This document shows, in pieces, positions 1 to 10,031 of a stretch of DNA of 64,000 nucleotides (position 1 is the first letter of the stretch; each line of letters begins with the position of its first letter). The notes under the pieces were generated by a model. That model had not been told where the DNA came from, ran no database searches, and worked only from the letters and a program-made list of their open reading frames with translations. Where the stretch lies: the NCBI GenBank assembly GCA_030539295.1, contig JAUNSJ010000013.1:1-64000 (forward strand). The letters are read 5' to 3'. Made by a program: the position numbers and the translations under genes. Source of the stretch: Planctomycetia bacterium. Lineage in GTDB: Bacteria > Planctomycetota > Planctomycetia > Pirellulales > Thermoguttaceae.

Positions 1-1
1 T

Positions 2-70
2 GAGAACGCGAACGAGTTCTTCTGGGACTTCGCTTCGCCGGATACGGTCCTGTTCGAGTTGACTAAATGA
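2..70 (+). CDS. C-terminal end of an upstream gene (partial)
   Basis: An open frame enters from the left edge and ends at a TGA at 68-70, giving 22 residues rich in Phe, Asp and Glu. It stops 22 nt before the next gene on the same strand, so it is probably the tail of a neighbouring gene. Too little is present to name the product. Confidence 0.45.
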   Translation, partial: ENANEFFWDFASPDTVLFELTK

Positions 71-92
71 CACGATAAGAGAAAGCGTTATA

Positions 93-1391
93 ATGCAAAA
101 CTCGCACCACTATTACAAATGGGAAATGCTTGCCCTGTTATTTTTTGCGTATTTTTTTCATCAGGCGGACAGGGCCATATTCGGCGTTGTTGCTCCGCTC
201 ATTCGAGACGACTTGCATCTGACGGAAACGCAAATTGGTTTGACCGCATCTGTCCTCTTTGCGGTTATGGCCGTTATGGTTCCGATCGCCGGGTTCGTGG
301 GCGACCGCTACAGTCGCAAGAGGATTATAACGGTCAGTATTCTCTTCTGGAGCCTGACGACCATGCTGACCGGGATATGCCGAACATTGGGCAGCCTCGT
401 CTTCTTTCGGAGTATAGCAACCGGGGGGAGTGAATCCTTCTACGGTCCGGCGTCGACCGCCATGATCGCCTCGTATCATAAATCGACTCGGGCATTGGCC
501 TTGTCCATTCATCAGGCGTCGCTTTACATAGGCGTCATGACCAGTGGTTTTATCGCCGGTGGGCTTGCGGAATCCTTTGGCTGGCGTTCGACGTTTTATC
601 TTTTTGGCGGTTGCGGAATTCTTATTGGACTCGTCCTGGCATTTCGTCTGCGCGACCCGGAACCGCAAGAGATGGATGACCGAATGGACCCGGGGGACAA
701 CAGGCGATCCTTATGGTCGGTTACCCTGATCTTATTGAAGATACCATCTGTTTGGTTATTGACCTGTGGTTTTATCGCCATTGTTTTTGTCAATAACGCG
801 TATCTCGTATGGGCCCCGGGCCTGCTGGAAGAAAAGTTTCAGCTTTCCCTTACGGCCGCTGGGGGCTATGCCATGTTCTATCATCATTTGGCGGCGTTAC
901 TATTTATTCTTTTTGGCGGCTGGCTCTCGGACCGACTTGCACAGCGTAATCTTTCGTATCGCGTTTACATGCAAGCGGCGGCCATGCTGCTGGGCGTACC
1001 GCTGATCTGGCTGCTCGGGGCCGGGTCGAGTCTCGTGTTTGTACTGACGATCACATTCCTGCTCGGCGCGGTACGCGGTCTTTACGAATCGAGTACGCAC
1101 GCGGCCATTTTCGAGACGGTTCCGGAGCAGTATCGCGCGAGTCTGTGCGGCCTTATGATTATGGTGGCTTTTCTGCTCGGGTCGACGTCGCCTCTTCTGC
1201 TCGGTGGTTTGTGCGACGTCTACGGCAAGGCGGACGGTCTGTCGCTCGGCTTTAAATACCTCGCTCTTGCCTGGCTACTCGGCGGTCTGTCCGTCTTGGC
1301 CGCGGCTCTGCTGACCTATCCTCGCGACCAAAAAAAGGTTCACCAGACTTTCACGGTCAGGCGGTCTCCGGGGGAAAATGAGAACGAGTAA
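93..1391 (+). CDS. MFS transporter
   Basis: A 432-residue, very hydrophobic protein with about 12 predicted membrane segments. The first half carries the family loop signature between TM2 and TM3 (GDRYSRKR, about residues 69-76), and a second such loop (GGWLSDRLAQRN) lies in the second half, as expected for the duplicated 6+6 MFS fold. The pattern resembles the sugar-phosphate and organic-anion permease branch, but the substrate cannot be read from sequence. It starts 22 nt after the stop of an upstream partial gene, so it may be the last gene of an operon. A GC-rich hairpin lies about 70 nt downstream. Its Shine-Dalgarno is weak. Confidence 0.85.
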   Translation: MQNSHHYYKWEMLALLFFAYFFHQADRAIFGVVAPLIRDDLHLTETQIGLTASVLFAVMAVMVPIAGFVGDRYSRKRIITVSILFWSLTTMLTGICRTLGSLVFFRSIATGGSESFYGPASTAMIASYHKSTRALALSIHQASLYIGVMTSGFIAGGLAESFGWRSTFYLFGGCGILIGLVLAFRLRDPEPQEMDDRMDPGDNRRSLWSVTLILLKIPSVWLLTCGFIAIVFVNNAYLVWAPGLLEEKFQLSLTAAGGYAMFYHHLAALLFILFGGWLSDRLAQRNLSYRVYMQAAAMLLGVPLIWLLGAGSSLVFVLTITFLLGAVRGLYESSTHAAIFETVPEQYRASLCGLMIMVAFLLGSTSPLLLGGLCDVYGKADGLSLGFKYLALAWLLGGLSVLAAALLTYPRDQKKVHQTFTVRRSPGENENE

Positions 1392-1460
1392 CGGGGAGGG
1401 CGCCGGTAGGGCGAATCCGGGACTGTTGCACTGGGTGAGACACTGTTTGCGTTGTTGTTG

Positions 1461-1490
1461 GTTCCCGACCTGCGAGTCGTCGGGAACGGT
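1461..1490 (+). terminator. GC-rich hairpin after the MFS gene
   Basis: The 9-bp arms GTTCCCGAC (1461-1469) and GTCGGGAAC (1479-1487) are perfectly complementary with a 9-nt loop. The tract after it is only weakly T-rich. It sits just upstream of the 1495-1523 promoter and could be a terminator for the MFS gene or an operator for the next unit. Confidence 0.45.
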
Positions 1491-1494
1491 CTTG

Positions 1495-1523
1495 TTGACG
1501 CTCGCCCCTGTTTCTGCTATAAT
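1495..1523 (+). promoter_or_regulatory. sigma70-type promoter for the small membrane protein and hemE
   Basis: TTGACG at 1495-1500, a 17-nt spacer and TATAAT at 1518-1523. Transcription would start about 105 nt before the gene at 1636. No other strong promoter is seen between that gene and hemE. Confidence 0.75.
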
Positions 1524-1635
1524 GACCGTAATAAGAACAGAATCCAGACCATTTTCGTTACGTGTCCCACAAATAACAAAGGGAAGAAGAAGGTAACTGG
1601 ATAAAATAACCCCGCAGTTTAGCAGGAAAATCGTC

Positions 1636-1860
1636 ATGAAAAAGAAAACTAAAGCCAGACCTGGTCAGGGTTTGCGTCCAGCGGACGAAGCGGCCGAGCC
1701 GGCACAGGAGCCGAAGGACCCATCGCTTGCCCAGTGGGAGAACTATCAGCGTCGTCGGCTGGCCATTAAGCGACAGGCTGTGCGTCGCGTCCGCAATACG
1801 CTGATTATTCTGGCCATTCTGGCCGGACTCTGGTTCGTCTATCTGTGCGCGAAACAGTAG
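1636..1860 (+). CDS. small single-pass membrane protein, unknown function
   Basis: A 74-residue protein. The first 50 residues are very basic and charged (Lys, Arg, Glu, Pro), and one hydrophobic helix of about 18 residues sits near the C-terminus (about 54-71), followed by a short tail containing a Cys. This is the layout of a tail-anchored or N-in membrane protein. It is the first gene behind the 1495-1523 promoter and lies 85 nt upstream of hemE, so the two are probably co-transcribed. No family is recognised. A real gene is supported by the promoter, the composition and the ORF fit. Confidence 0.6.
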   Translation: MKKKTKARPGQGLRPADEAAEPAQEPKDPSLAQWENYQRRRLAIKRQAVRRVRNTLIILAILAGLWFVYLCAKQ

Positions 1861-1945
1861 CGACATGCGGAATTATCAGGAATAACCGGGGAGTCGGTCC
1901 CAAGAGGGGTACCGACGCAAGAAGAACAAAAAGAGGACGAGCGGA

Positions 1946-3013
1946 ATGACAAAAGCAGGCGAGACAAAGGTACAGAATTCTCTGTTATTAAAGTCACTGC
2001 GAGGCGAGGCAATTGATCGTTATCCTGTGTGGCTCATGCGACAGGCAGGGCGGTACATGGCGGAATATCGTGCCGTGCGTGAGCGGATCAGCTTTCTCGA
2101 CCTGTGCCGTAATCCGGAGCTGTGCGCGGAGGTTATGCAGACGGCGGTCGAAAAAATCGGCGTCGATGCGGCCATTATTTTCTCTGACCTGCTCCCTATT
2201 CTGCAACCGATGGGCTTTGACCTGGAGTATCGGCAAGGGGACGGTCCGGTTATCAGTAATCCGTTTCGCGAAGAAGGCGACCTGACACGCGTTATAGAGT
2301 TAAACGACGCCTCGCCAATGAGTTACGTTTTCGAGACGGTTCGGGCTACGTGCCACGCTATGCCGGAGATTCCCGTTATTGGCTTTGCCGGGGCGCCGTT
2401 TACGTTGGCCGGCTACGCTATTGAAGGCAGAGGCGGAACGTCGTTCCATCAGACCCGGGCACTCATGTACGGTCGTCCCGACCTCTGGCATGAGTTTATG
2501 GGCCGACTGACCCGCACAATTGCCTTGTACGTCAACGAACAGATCGCCGCCGGGGCCGCCGTGATTCAGTTGTTTGACAGCTGGGTGGGCGTACTTGGTC
2601 CCCAGGCGTTTCGCGATTTTGTGCTCCCTTGGTGCCGCGAACTGCTCCGACTCATAACGCCTGGCACTCCGGTCATCTATTTCGGGACCGGCAATCCGGA
2701 ACTATTGAACGACTTCGTCGCGACCGGAGCGGCTGGCATCGGCCTCGACTGGCGCGCCGATCTGGCCTGTGCCTGTCGTACCGTGCCCAACTCCATTGCG
2801 ATTCAGGGAAACCTCGACCCGGCCATTCTCCTGGCCGATGAAATGACAGTCCGGCACGAAACGCAAGCTCTGCTCCGAAAGGTCACACGGCGAACCGGCT
2901 ACATCTTTAATCTGGGACATGGCGTTCTCAAGGAGACCCCAGTCGAAAACGTTCAGGCCTTGGTCCGGACCGTTAAGGAAGTCGGACGGGAACAGTGTGC
3001 CCGACTGCTCTAA
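1946..3013 (+). CDS. hemE: uroporphyrinogen decarboxylase
   Basis: A 355-residue cytoplasmic enzyme that removes four carboxyl groups from uroporphyrinogen III to give coproporphyrinogen III in haem synthesis. The N-terminal family signature PVWLMRQAGRYMAEYR is present at about residues 28-43 and supplies the substrate-binding arginines. The motifs FSDLLPILQPMGF and GFAGAPFTLAGYAIEG follow in the expected order, and the C-terminal NLGHGVLKETPVENV is typical. Length is normal for HemE. A second gene of the pathway, hemC, lies about 12 kb away on the other strand, so the haem genes are scattered here. Confidence 0.97.
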   Translation: MTKAGETKVQNSLLLKSLRGEAIDRYPVWLMRQAGRYMAEYRAVRERISFLDLCRNPELCAEVMQTAVEKIGVDAAIIFSDLLPILQPMGFDLEYRQGDGPVISNPFREEGDLTRVIELNDASPMSYVFETVRATCHAMPEIPVIGFAGAPFTLAGYAIEGRGGTSFHQTRALMYGRPDLWHEFMGRLTRTIALYVNEQIAAGAAVIQLFDSWVGVLGPQAFRDFVLPWCRELLRLITPGTPVIYFGTGNPELLNDFVATGAAGIGLDWRADLACACRTVPNSIAIQGNLDPAILLADEMTVRHETQALLRKVTRRTGYIFNLGHGVLKETPVENVQALVRTVKEVGREQCARLL

Positions 3014-3139
3014 CCGGAGTGCCCATTCGCGTTTGTAAAGTGGCGTTGTAATTAGGACGGCGGCAGGGCAAATCCGGAGCGGGTGTTTTGTGAGGATAAA
3101 ATGGCAAGTCACGGTCGCGTGGCAGTTCCCCGAACGTCG

Positions 3140-3172
3140 TTGCTGGGTCGACCCCTGCAAGCAGGCCCTCCC
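3140..3172. repeat. interspersed 33-bp element, copy 1
   Basis: This stretch nearly matches 46162-46194: 31 of 33 bases agree, and the two differences are in the centre. Its core CCTGCAAGCAGG is self-complementary and can form a small hairpin. Two intergenic copies 43 kb apart suggest a dispersed REP-like element rather than chance. Confidence 0.7.
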
Positions 3173-3202
3173 CTGGTAGACAAAACCCATGTTTCGAGAT
3201 AT

Positions 3203-3316
3203 AATCGTTTTTTAGATGAAAGTGCCAAAAGTCACAGTTTTTTAGCAAAAGTAATCGTTTTTTTTGGGAAAGTGCCAAAAGTCACAGTTTTTTAGCAAAA
3301 GTAATCGTTTTTTAGC
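3203..3316. repeat. 50-bp tandem repeat upstream of the Fic gene
   Basis: Two full 50-bp units (3203-3252 and 3253-3302) start with AATCGTTTTTT and share AAAGTGCCAAAAGTCACAG and TTTTTTAGCAAAAGT. A third partial unit starts at 3303. The units differ only in a few bases after the first T-run. The array ends about 100 nt before the Fic start and could vary in copy number. Confidence 0.85.
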
Positions 3317-3417
3317 GTCGATCGCGTTTTCAACCCGTTTCAACAGATGGTTGCTCATTAAACGACGCGAACGACTTGGCAAAAAACCGAGAAAACCGGA
3401 AAGAGAGGGAACATATC

Positions 3418-4920
3418 GTGGAATCGCTGGGCTATCAGTATCTCGTGGAGCGATATGCACTTTCCGTTCCTTCTCTTTATAAAAAGAGCTACTTGTCGGC
3501 CACGACCCGGCAAAGCAAAGAAATCTCGGCCGACGGCGAAGAGGAATATTTTCCTTCGTCTTTCGAAAAAGTGCCGCGCACCTGGCAGGGGCAGCTCCAT
3601 TTTGCTATGAAGCATGAAGGTGTCAACCTGGCAGTGCTGAACTCGCTCTTTCAGAAACTACCCCTTGACGAACTAGCGCAATTCATTCTTGAGAAACCGA
3701 CCGGCAGATATCGGCGTCGGCTCTGGTTTTTCTATGAATTTCTTATGCGAAAAGAGCTTCCAGTCCCACCACTCAATCGCGGTAGTTATATCTTTGCCAT
3801 GGAGCCGGACGAATATTTTACCCTGGAGCCGGGCCTTGGGCAGTCAGAGACGCGTTCCCGCCGGCAGCGTGTGATCAATAATTTAATTGGAACGCGTGAC
3901 TTCTGTCCCATAATTAGAAAGACGAAAAAAGTCCGTGAATTTCAAAAAATCAATTTCACGGCCAGGGTCAAACAGATTGAAGCGGAGTACCCAGACGACC
4001 TGCTCGCCGGCGCAACGGAATATCTGTGCATGAAAGAGACGAAATCTTCCTTTGCCATTGAACGACTCACTCCGGACCAGCGGAGAATGGCTCGATTCGT
4101 CGATCTGCTCAAGCGGCGTGGCAACAGTAGTATAACGAAGGAATTTCTAATTCGGATTCAAAACGAAATTGTGGACGATCGCTATCGTGACAGCAATTAC
4201 CGCACAACACAAGTCTACGTGGGCCAGAGTCTTACGCCACTAGAAGAGCGAATTCATTATATCGCGCCACGTCCGGAAGAACTTGATTCACTCATGGCCG
4301 CCTTTTTGGTCATGACCAATAATCTACTCAAAACGGCAAGCGACCCGGTCCTCTCGGCCGTCCTTGTCTCCTTTGCCTTCGTCTTTTTGCATCCGTTCGA
4401 CGATGGCAACGGTCGGCTTCATCGATACTTATTGCACTACGTCCTGTCGCAGCGCTGTTTTATTCCCGAAGGTATTATTTTCCCGTTTTCGTCGCAATTC
4501 CATAACGACCCCGCACGCTACGACCGCATGCTGGAATCGGTCTCCAAGCCTCTACTCCCTCTGATCGAATATCAACTCGACCGCAGTGGCCGCATGACCG
4601 TTACCAACGACACGTCTGATTATTATCGCTTCCTCAATATGACGGAAATTGCCGAATTATTCTATGAGACACTCCTGAAAGTCATTGACGAAGATTTCAC
4701 TCACGAGTTGAAGTTTCTCCAAGCCAATCGCCAAGCAAAACGGGAAATGCAGGCAGTCGTCGACCTCCCTGACAAGCGAATGAGGCTTTTCATTCAGTTT
4801 GTCCTCCAGAACGGGGGCGAATTTCCCAAAGCTCGGCGTAAACAGTTCGACGAGCTCACGGACCGTGAAATTGCCGCACTGGCGCAGGTCGTTCGAAATC
4901 GGCTTTGCGAGTTCAAATGA
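3418..4920 (+). CDS. Fic-domain protein (putative AMP/NMP-transferase)
   Basis: A protein of about 500 residues. The Fic core motif HPFDDGNGRLHR is intact at about residues 325-336, with the catalytic His and the Gly/Asn/Arg loop that binds nucleotide phosphates. Enzymes of this family move AMP or another nucleotide group onto Ser, Thr or Tyr of target proteins. An upstream SSFAIER at about 210-216 resembles the class II inhibitory helix (S/T)xxxE(G/N), but with Arg at the last position. The GTG at 3418 is preferred because AGAGAGGG lies about 8 nt upstream; an in-frame TTG at 3376 has no ribosome site. No partner antitoxin gene is adjacent. The target is unknown. Confidence 0.9.
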   Translation: MESLGYQYLVERYALSVPSLYKKSYLSATTRQSKEISADGEEEYFPSSFEKVPRTWQGQLHFAMKHEGVNLAVLNSLFQKLPLDELAQFILEKPTGRYRRRLWFFYEFLMRKELPVPPLNRGSYIFAMEPDEYFTLEPGLGQSETRSRRQRVINNLIGTRDFCPIIRKTKKVREFQKINFTARVKQIEAEYPDDLLAGATEYLCMKETKSSFAIERLTPDQRRMARFVDLLKRRGNSSITKEFLIRIQNEIVDDRYRDSNYRTTQVYVGQSLTPLEERIHYIAPRPEELDSLMAAFLVMTNNLLKTASDPVLSAVLVSFAFVFLHPFDDGNGRLHRYLLHYVLSQRCFIPEGIIFPFSSQFHNDPARYDRMLESVSKPLLPLIEYQLDRSGRMTVTNDTSDYYRFLNMTEIAELFYETLLKVIDEDFTHELKFLQANRQAKREMQAVVDLPDKRMRLFIQFVLQNGGEFPKARRKQFDELTDREIAALAQVVRNRLCEFK

Positions 4921-4940
4921 CCTGCGGCCCCTGGTCGATT

Positions 4941-6353
4941 TCAGATTTCAAACGTTTGCCCATATTCCGGAACGGTAACTTGAGTCTGTTGACCGCGCTG
5001 GCGAATCAGGTTAGCCAGAGTTCGGGCGGCTTTCTGCTCACCGTGGATAACAAAGGCATGCTTGGGTGCTCCGCTGGCGATACCATCGAACCAGGCGAGC
5101 AACTGTTTCTGGTCGGCGTGGCCGGAGATACCCCGGACAGAAGCGATTTCCGCTTTCACCTTGCGGTTCTGCCCGAAAATCCGGACACTCTTATTGCCTT
5201 CTGCGATAATGCGGCCCAGCGTGCCGGCCGCCTGATATCCGAGAAAACAGATCGTGTTCGCTTTGTTGCCGATGTGATTTGCCAGATGATGCTTGATGCG
5301 ACCGGCATTGCACATACCAGCGGAGGACATAATAATGGCCGGGCCACGAAGGTTATTGAGCGTGCGAGACTCATCGGATGTCTTGAGCAGGGAGAGATTA
5401 CTCAAACGTCCCCCTTGTGCGGCACGCTTCATGGTCTCCTCGTCAAAACATTCCTTATGCCGCTTAAAGATCATCGTGGCCTCAACGGCCATGGGACTGT
5501 CGAGAAAGATGGGGACACTGGCGTCGAGTGTGCCCGACTCCTGCAGTCCGTCGAGCCGATAGAGCATTTCCTGAGCACGCTCAACAGCAAAGACCGGCAT
5601 AATAACTTTCCCATGCCGGGCAACGGTTTTATTAATAATATCGGCGAGCTGGCGGTCGACGGTTTCAATGGGGTCGGAAACGCGGTCGCCATACGTCGAC
5701 TCAATAACGACACAATCCACAGGCTTATCGGCGTGCGAAAAGAGTTCGGGGTCGCGCAGAATGGGTCGGTTGCCGCGGCCGAGGTCACCGGAGAAGAGGA
5801 ACCGTTTGGTCACGCCCTCCGGACTCTGACAGGCCACTTCAATAAAAGCACTGCCAAGGACATGTCCCGCGTCGTAGAAGGTAATTTGCACCCCGTGGCC
5901 AAGATCGCACGGCTTGTTATAGGCGACCGGAACGAAATGGGCAACAATATCGTCAACATCGTCTTTTGTGTAGAGCGGGACGACGGGATGTGGACCTTTT
6001 CGTTTCTCTTTCGCATGCCGCTTCTGTTTAAACAGGGCATCCTCTTCCTGAATGTGTGCCGAATCATACAGAATCAATTTCGCCAGCTCAACCGTAGCGG
6101 CTGTAGCGTAGATTTTTCCGGTAAAACCGCCTTTTCCAAGGCGCGGGAGCCATCCGCAGTGGTCGAGATGGGCATGGGTAAGGAAAACGGCGTCAATCGT
6201 CGTCGGATTCTCCAGGCAGGGCGACCAGTTCCGATCCAGCAGAGCACGCTCCTGCACCATACCACAGTCGACCAGGAAGCGAAAAGCTCCGGTATCAACA
6301 AAGGTTCTCGCTCCTGTTACATTTTCGTTAGCACCAATAAAACGTATTTTCAT
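4941..6353 (-). CDS. MBL-fold / beta-CASP RNA-processing exonuclease-like hydrolase
   Basis: A 470-residue protein. The metal-binding motif THAHLDHCGWLPRL is at about residues 59-72. Further metallo-beta-lactamase ligands appear in DAGHVLGSAF and FSGDLGRGNRPIL. These are followed by the beta-CASP motif ESTYGDR, the motif SSAGMCNAGRIKHHL, and a C-terminal GISGHADQKQLLAWF, the RMMBL signature. Proteins of this build (YsgH/RNase J-like, CPSF73-like) are zinc-dependent ribonucleases in the cytoplasm. The start has a good AAAGGGA site. It converges on the Fic gene with a 20-nt gap. A long open frame on the opposite strand covers the whole gene but is a codon-bias shadow. Confidence 0.93.
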   Translation of the reverse strand: MKIRFIGANENVTGARTFVDTGAFRFLVDCGMVQERALLDRNWSPCLENPTTIDAVFLTHAHLDHCGWLPRLGKGGFTGKIYATAATVELAKLILYDSAHIQEEDALFKQKRHAKEKRKGPHPVVPLYTKDDVDDIVAHFVPVAYNKPCDLGHGVQITFYDAGHVLGSAFIEVACQSPEGVTKRFLFSGDLGRGNRPILRDPELFSHADKPVDCVVIESTYGDRVSDPIETVDRQLADIINKTVARHGKVIMPVFAVERAQEMLYRLDGLQESGTLDASVPIFLDSPMAVEATMIFKRHKECFDEETMKRAAQGGRLSNLSLLKTSDESRTLNNLRGPAIIMSSAGMCNAGRIKHHLANHIGNKANTICFLGYQAAGTLGRIIAEGNKSVRIFGQNRKVKAEIASVRGISGHADQKQLLAWFDGIASGAPKHAFVIHGEQKAARTLANLIRQRGQQTQVTVPEYGQTFEI

Positions 6354-6448
6354 GGTGTCCCTTTCTAGTTATTGTGGACTCCGACGCGTGTCGTCGTTTC
6401 TATTACCCTAACCTTATTGTGACCGTGACCGCCGTCCTAAGGAAAGGT

Positions 6449-7531
6449 CTAATGGCTCTCTCGTTCGGGAAGAAGTTGCCGTTCAGAGAGAAATTCCACG
6501 CGGTCAGGGGCAATTTCAATGGACGGTTGAACTTCGTGACTGTAGGCCGTTGCCTCGGGTCCCGGCTCTCGCTGAGACGAACCGGTTTCCAACGTCAAGG
6601 CCGAAAATTCGGGTAGCTCCGGAGGTGACAGCACAGGGCCTGGCTCACTCTTGCCCTGCAGATTCGCCAAGGGCTCGGGCCTGATTTGCGACGTCTCCGC
6701 CGAATCCTGTCTGGTCAATAAATTCCACAAGGCCCGCCCTTCCCCGTGCACCAGCAGGACAGCAAGCATAACAAGGGCCAAAGCGCAGGAAATTTGCGTG
6801 AAAATCGAGGACCAAGTCATTTGTTTGCGACCACTCTTGCTGGAGACCAGGTCCGTCTTGGCAATGGCATGATTGGACGACTTTCGACGGGCGGAACGGC
6901 TCGGTGGGCTGACCGATTTCAAGGGCGTGACTTCCGACGGAGAGACGCAACTTTCAGCCAGTTCTTGTGTTGAGTCCGACTCCTGTTTGACTGGGGGCTC
7001 GTACTGCGGATTGAAAATCTCGTTTTCAGTGGGGTCTTGAGGGCAAGGCGAGAGCGAAGGCGTGGCGGTCAGCGGCCGAACCGGCGCCGCGTCTCCGGAC
7101 GCTTGCGGGATATAATAGAGTCGCTGCAGGCAGAACAGCGGGAGTTCGTTCGGCTGCGACGGATGATCTTCCACCTCGGCCAGTTCCGCAACGGCGAGAA
7201 GTTCGGCCAAGAGTGAATCGTCCTTGAGGACAGCCGCCTCGAATTGCCGCATAAGAAACGGATCTGTCAGTCGCGAGTCGATATATTCGGCCACAATATT
7301 GGGGTCAGGATAGGCTTCTTCACCAAAGACGGCCGGAGCCTCTTGGGGCGGGTTGACGCAAAGGTTGTGGAACCGCGCTAGCATAGCCCGAGCCGGATTC
7401 CTCTCCGGGAACCGGGCCGCGATAAAACATTCATATTCCGGGCCGCCGTCTCTGTCGAAGATGGCCATGAGTGTTCGCAGTGATTCCATATCTCTTGTAC
7501 TTAAAAACTCCTCTTGGGAAAAAACGTCCAT
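6449..7531 (-). CDS. unknown protein with one membrane segment
   Basis: About 360 residues from an ATG at 7531. The N-terminal half (to about 145) is acidic and helical-looking, with several Phe/Leu/Glu runs. A Pro/Ser-rich linker follows, then a basic patch and one hydrophobic segment near residue 250 (SCALALVMLAVLLVHG), then a Pro/Glu-rich tail. This resembles planctomycete anti-sigma-like or regulatory membrane proteins in layout only; no family is recognised. A longer frame to 7648 exists but its first part has low-complexity hydrophobic residues and the DNA there is AT-rich intergenic. The start is not decided by a ribosome site. Confidence 0.6.
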   Translation of the reverse strand: MDVFSQEEFLSTRDMESLRTLMAIFDRDGGPEYECFIAARFPERNPARAMLARFHNLCVNPPQEAPAVFGEEAYPDPNIVAEYIDSRLTDPFLMRQFEAAVLKDDSLLAELLAVAELAEVEDHPSQPNELPLFCLQRLYYIPQASGDAAPVRPLTATPSLSPCPQDPTENEIFNPQYEPPVKQESDSTQELAESCVSPSEVTPLKSVSPPSRSARRKSSNHAIAKTDLVSSKSGRKQMTWSSIFTQISCALALVMLAVLLVHGEGRALWNLLTRQDSAETSQIRPEPLANLQGKSEPGPVLSPPELPEFSALTLETGSSQREPGPEATAYSHEVQPSIEIAPDRVEFLSERQLLPERESH

Positions 7532-7953
7532 GGTTAGTATTACTATAAGAATCATGACGAATATTCGCAAAGAAATCAAGGGGAATCGTGCAACAAATTC
7601 AGGAAAAAGGGGAAAAAACAGGAAACGTGGCCAGAAAAAGTAATACAATTATACTTTTATACAACTGTTTACAAAACATAATCGTATTTATTTTAAATTA
7701 TACGTTATTCATATCAAACAAAATAAGTAATTGGAATACGAGTGGGGTAAGACATAAGCCTAAGAAAAGTGGGATAAAAAAGGGATATTGAGTTTGGGAT
7801 GACGGTGAAATAGCTTTTTTTATGGTGGGCGAGGTATTTTCCACAATTAAGTTCGATTGGGGAAATTGTGTCATTTTGCCTCATAAGCGAAAAAGAAGGT
7901 AAGTAACGGAGTAAAAAAAGGAGAAAAAAAGTAAAAATAACGCACTAAGGTTC
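7532..7953. other. AT-rich intergenic region
   Basis: Strongly A/T-rich DNA between the divergent genes at 7531 and 8232, with several A-runs and T-runs. It probably holds the promoter for the minus-strand gene, which cannot be pinned down, and ends in the consensus promoter at 7954-7981. No gene is seen. Confidence 0.6.
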
Positions 7954-7981
7954 TTGACATTTGGGTAAAATTATGTAAAAT
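7954..7981 (+). promoter_or_regulatory. sigma70-type promoter with long leader
   Basis: TTGACA at 7954-7959, a 16-nt spacer and TAAAAT at 7976-7981. Transcription would start near 7988 and give a leader of about 240 nt before the small gene at 8232. The leader contains paired arms CGGGAG/CTCCCG near its 5' end and TGAAGG/CCTTCA near its 3' end, so it may be structured. Confidence 0.75.
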
Positions 7982-8231
7982 ACCTATGTGTGCTTTCTTT
8001 ATCGGGAGAATAACCTATTTCCCCTTAGAGCTCCCGAATGGGGAGAGAGCCTTGGTTTCTTGTCCAGTCACTGGAAGGAGAGCCAACGTAAACGGTCCGT
8101 CGCATAAAGCCAAGTGGGTTGGTTTTGGAACAGGGCCGACTGCGAAGAGACCGATGTGGATGGCTGTTGAGATGGCGATTGTTGAAGGACAAGGCCTTCA
8201 GTCGGAGTCGGTTAAGAAAAAGGAGAATGAC

Positions 8232-8453
8232 ATGAAGACGAGAAACGTTTTTGACGCGATTATGGAAACGGGTCACGACGAAGATTTCGTGCCAACCGTA
8301 ACGGATGAATTTTGCCCGACCGACGCCCCTGCCGGGTCCGCGGCGAAAGTTGAAGTTCTTTCGGAACGAGTTCGCAAAGGTTTGCCCCTGTGGCACCCGG
8401 AAGATCGCGTTTCTTATTCCGGACTGACCGGTGCGGTTCGCCCCAGGGACTAA
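8232..8453 (+). CDS. small protein, unknown function
   Basis: A 73-residue acidic protein. The ATG at 8232 is preferred because AAAAAGGAGAATGAC directly precedes it. The frame is open further upstream to 7986, but that start would be almost on top of the promoter. The C-terminal part has a motif LPLWHPEDRVSYSG, which looks like a conserved short segment, but no family name can be given. A clean rho-independent terminator follows at 8537, so the gene is a single-gene transcription unit. Confidence 0.6.
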   Translation: MKTRNVFDAIMETGHDEDFVPTVTDEFCPTDAPAGSAAKVEVLSERVRKGLPLWHPEDRVSYSGLTGAVRPRD

Positions 8454-8536
8454 TACCCTGTCGCTGCCCGCTTGGAACGAGACCTTCGTTTCGCTTCCGG
8501 AATCAGTTTCGCATAGAACAGTTTGTTGTTCCGCTT

Positions 8537-8564
8537 AAAAACCCTGCTTTGTCAGGGTTTTTTT
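8537..8564 (+). terminator. rho-independent terminator
   Basis: The perfect stem AAAACCCTG / CAGGGTTTT has a 6-nt loop and runs into a T-tract. It ends the transcript of the small gene at 8232. Confidence 0.9.
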
Positions 8565-8595
8565 ATTGTTTCCCGTTTTTTTCCCTTGTGGATAC

Positions 8596-8623
8596 TTGCG
8601 AAAAACCGCTCTTGGGGTATCCT
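8596..8623 (+). promoter_or_regulatory. possible promoter of the ketosynthase gene
   Basis: TTGCGA at 8596-8601, a 16-nt spacer and TATCCT at 8618-8623, after the terminator and about 85 nt before the ketosynthase start. The -10 element is not ideal, and the A/T-rich TATATTATTATAG just downstream offers an alternative. Confidence 0.4.
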
Positions 8624-8710
8624 ATATTATTATAGTGTGTATTTTTATCACTTCTTCGCGGGGTCTCTCTACACCAGGAGACCTCGTCAACCGAGACAGG
8701 AACAGTACCA

Positions 8711-9961
<1,251 letters not shown>

Positions 9962-10031
9962 TTCCCGATTCCCTGTTTTTTGACCTGGCAACAGGAATGA
10001 TATCCCTTTCAGTCAACGGAGATTTTTTCAC

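Larger units (their letters stand above)
3014..3417. other. intergenic region before the Fic gene
   Basis: No convincing gene is seen between hemE and the Fic gene. The stretch contains one copy of an interspersed 33-bp element (3140-3172) and a 50-bp tandem repeat with T-rich ends (3203-3316), listed separately. No clear terminator for hemE and no consensus promoter for the Fic gene was found outside the repeats. Confidence 0.6.

Noticed and set aside
3418..4920. Toxin-antitoxin locus around the Fic gene
   Set aside because: No small partner gene lies directly up- or downstream; the inhibitory-like motif is within the protein itself.
4905..6368. Long plus-strand open frame (487 codons) covering the beta-CASP hydrolase gene
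   Set aside because: It is the antisense of a gene with intact catalytic motifs, shows no protein-like pattern, and results from codon bias.
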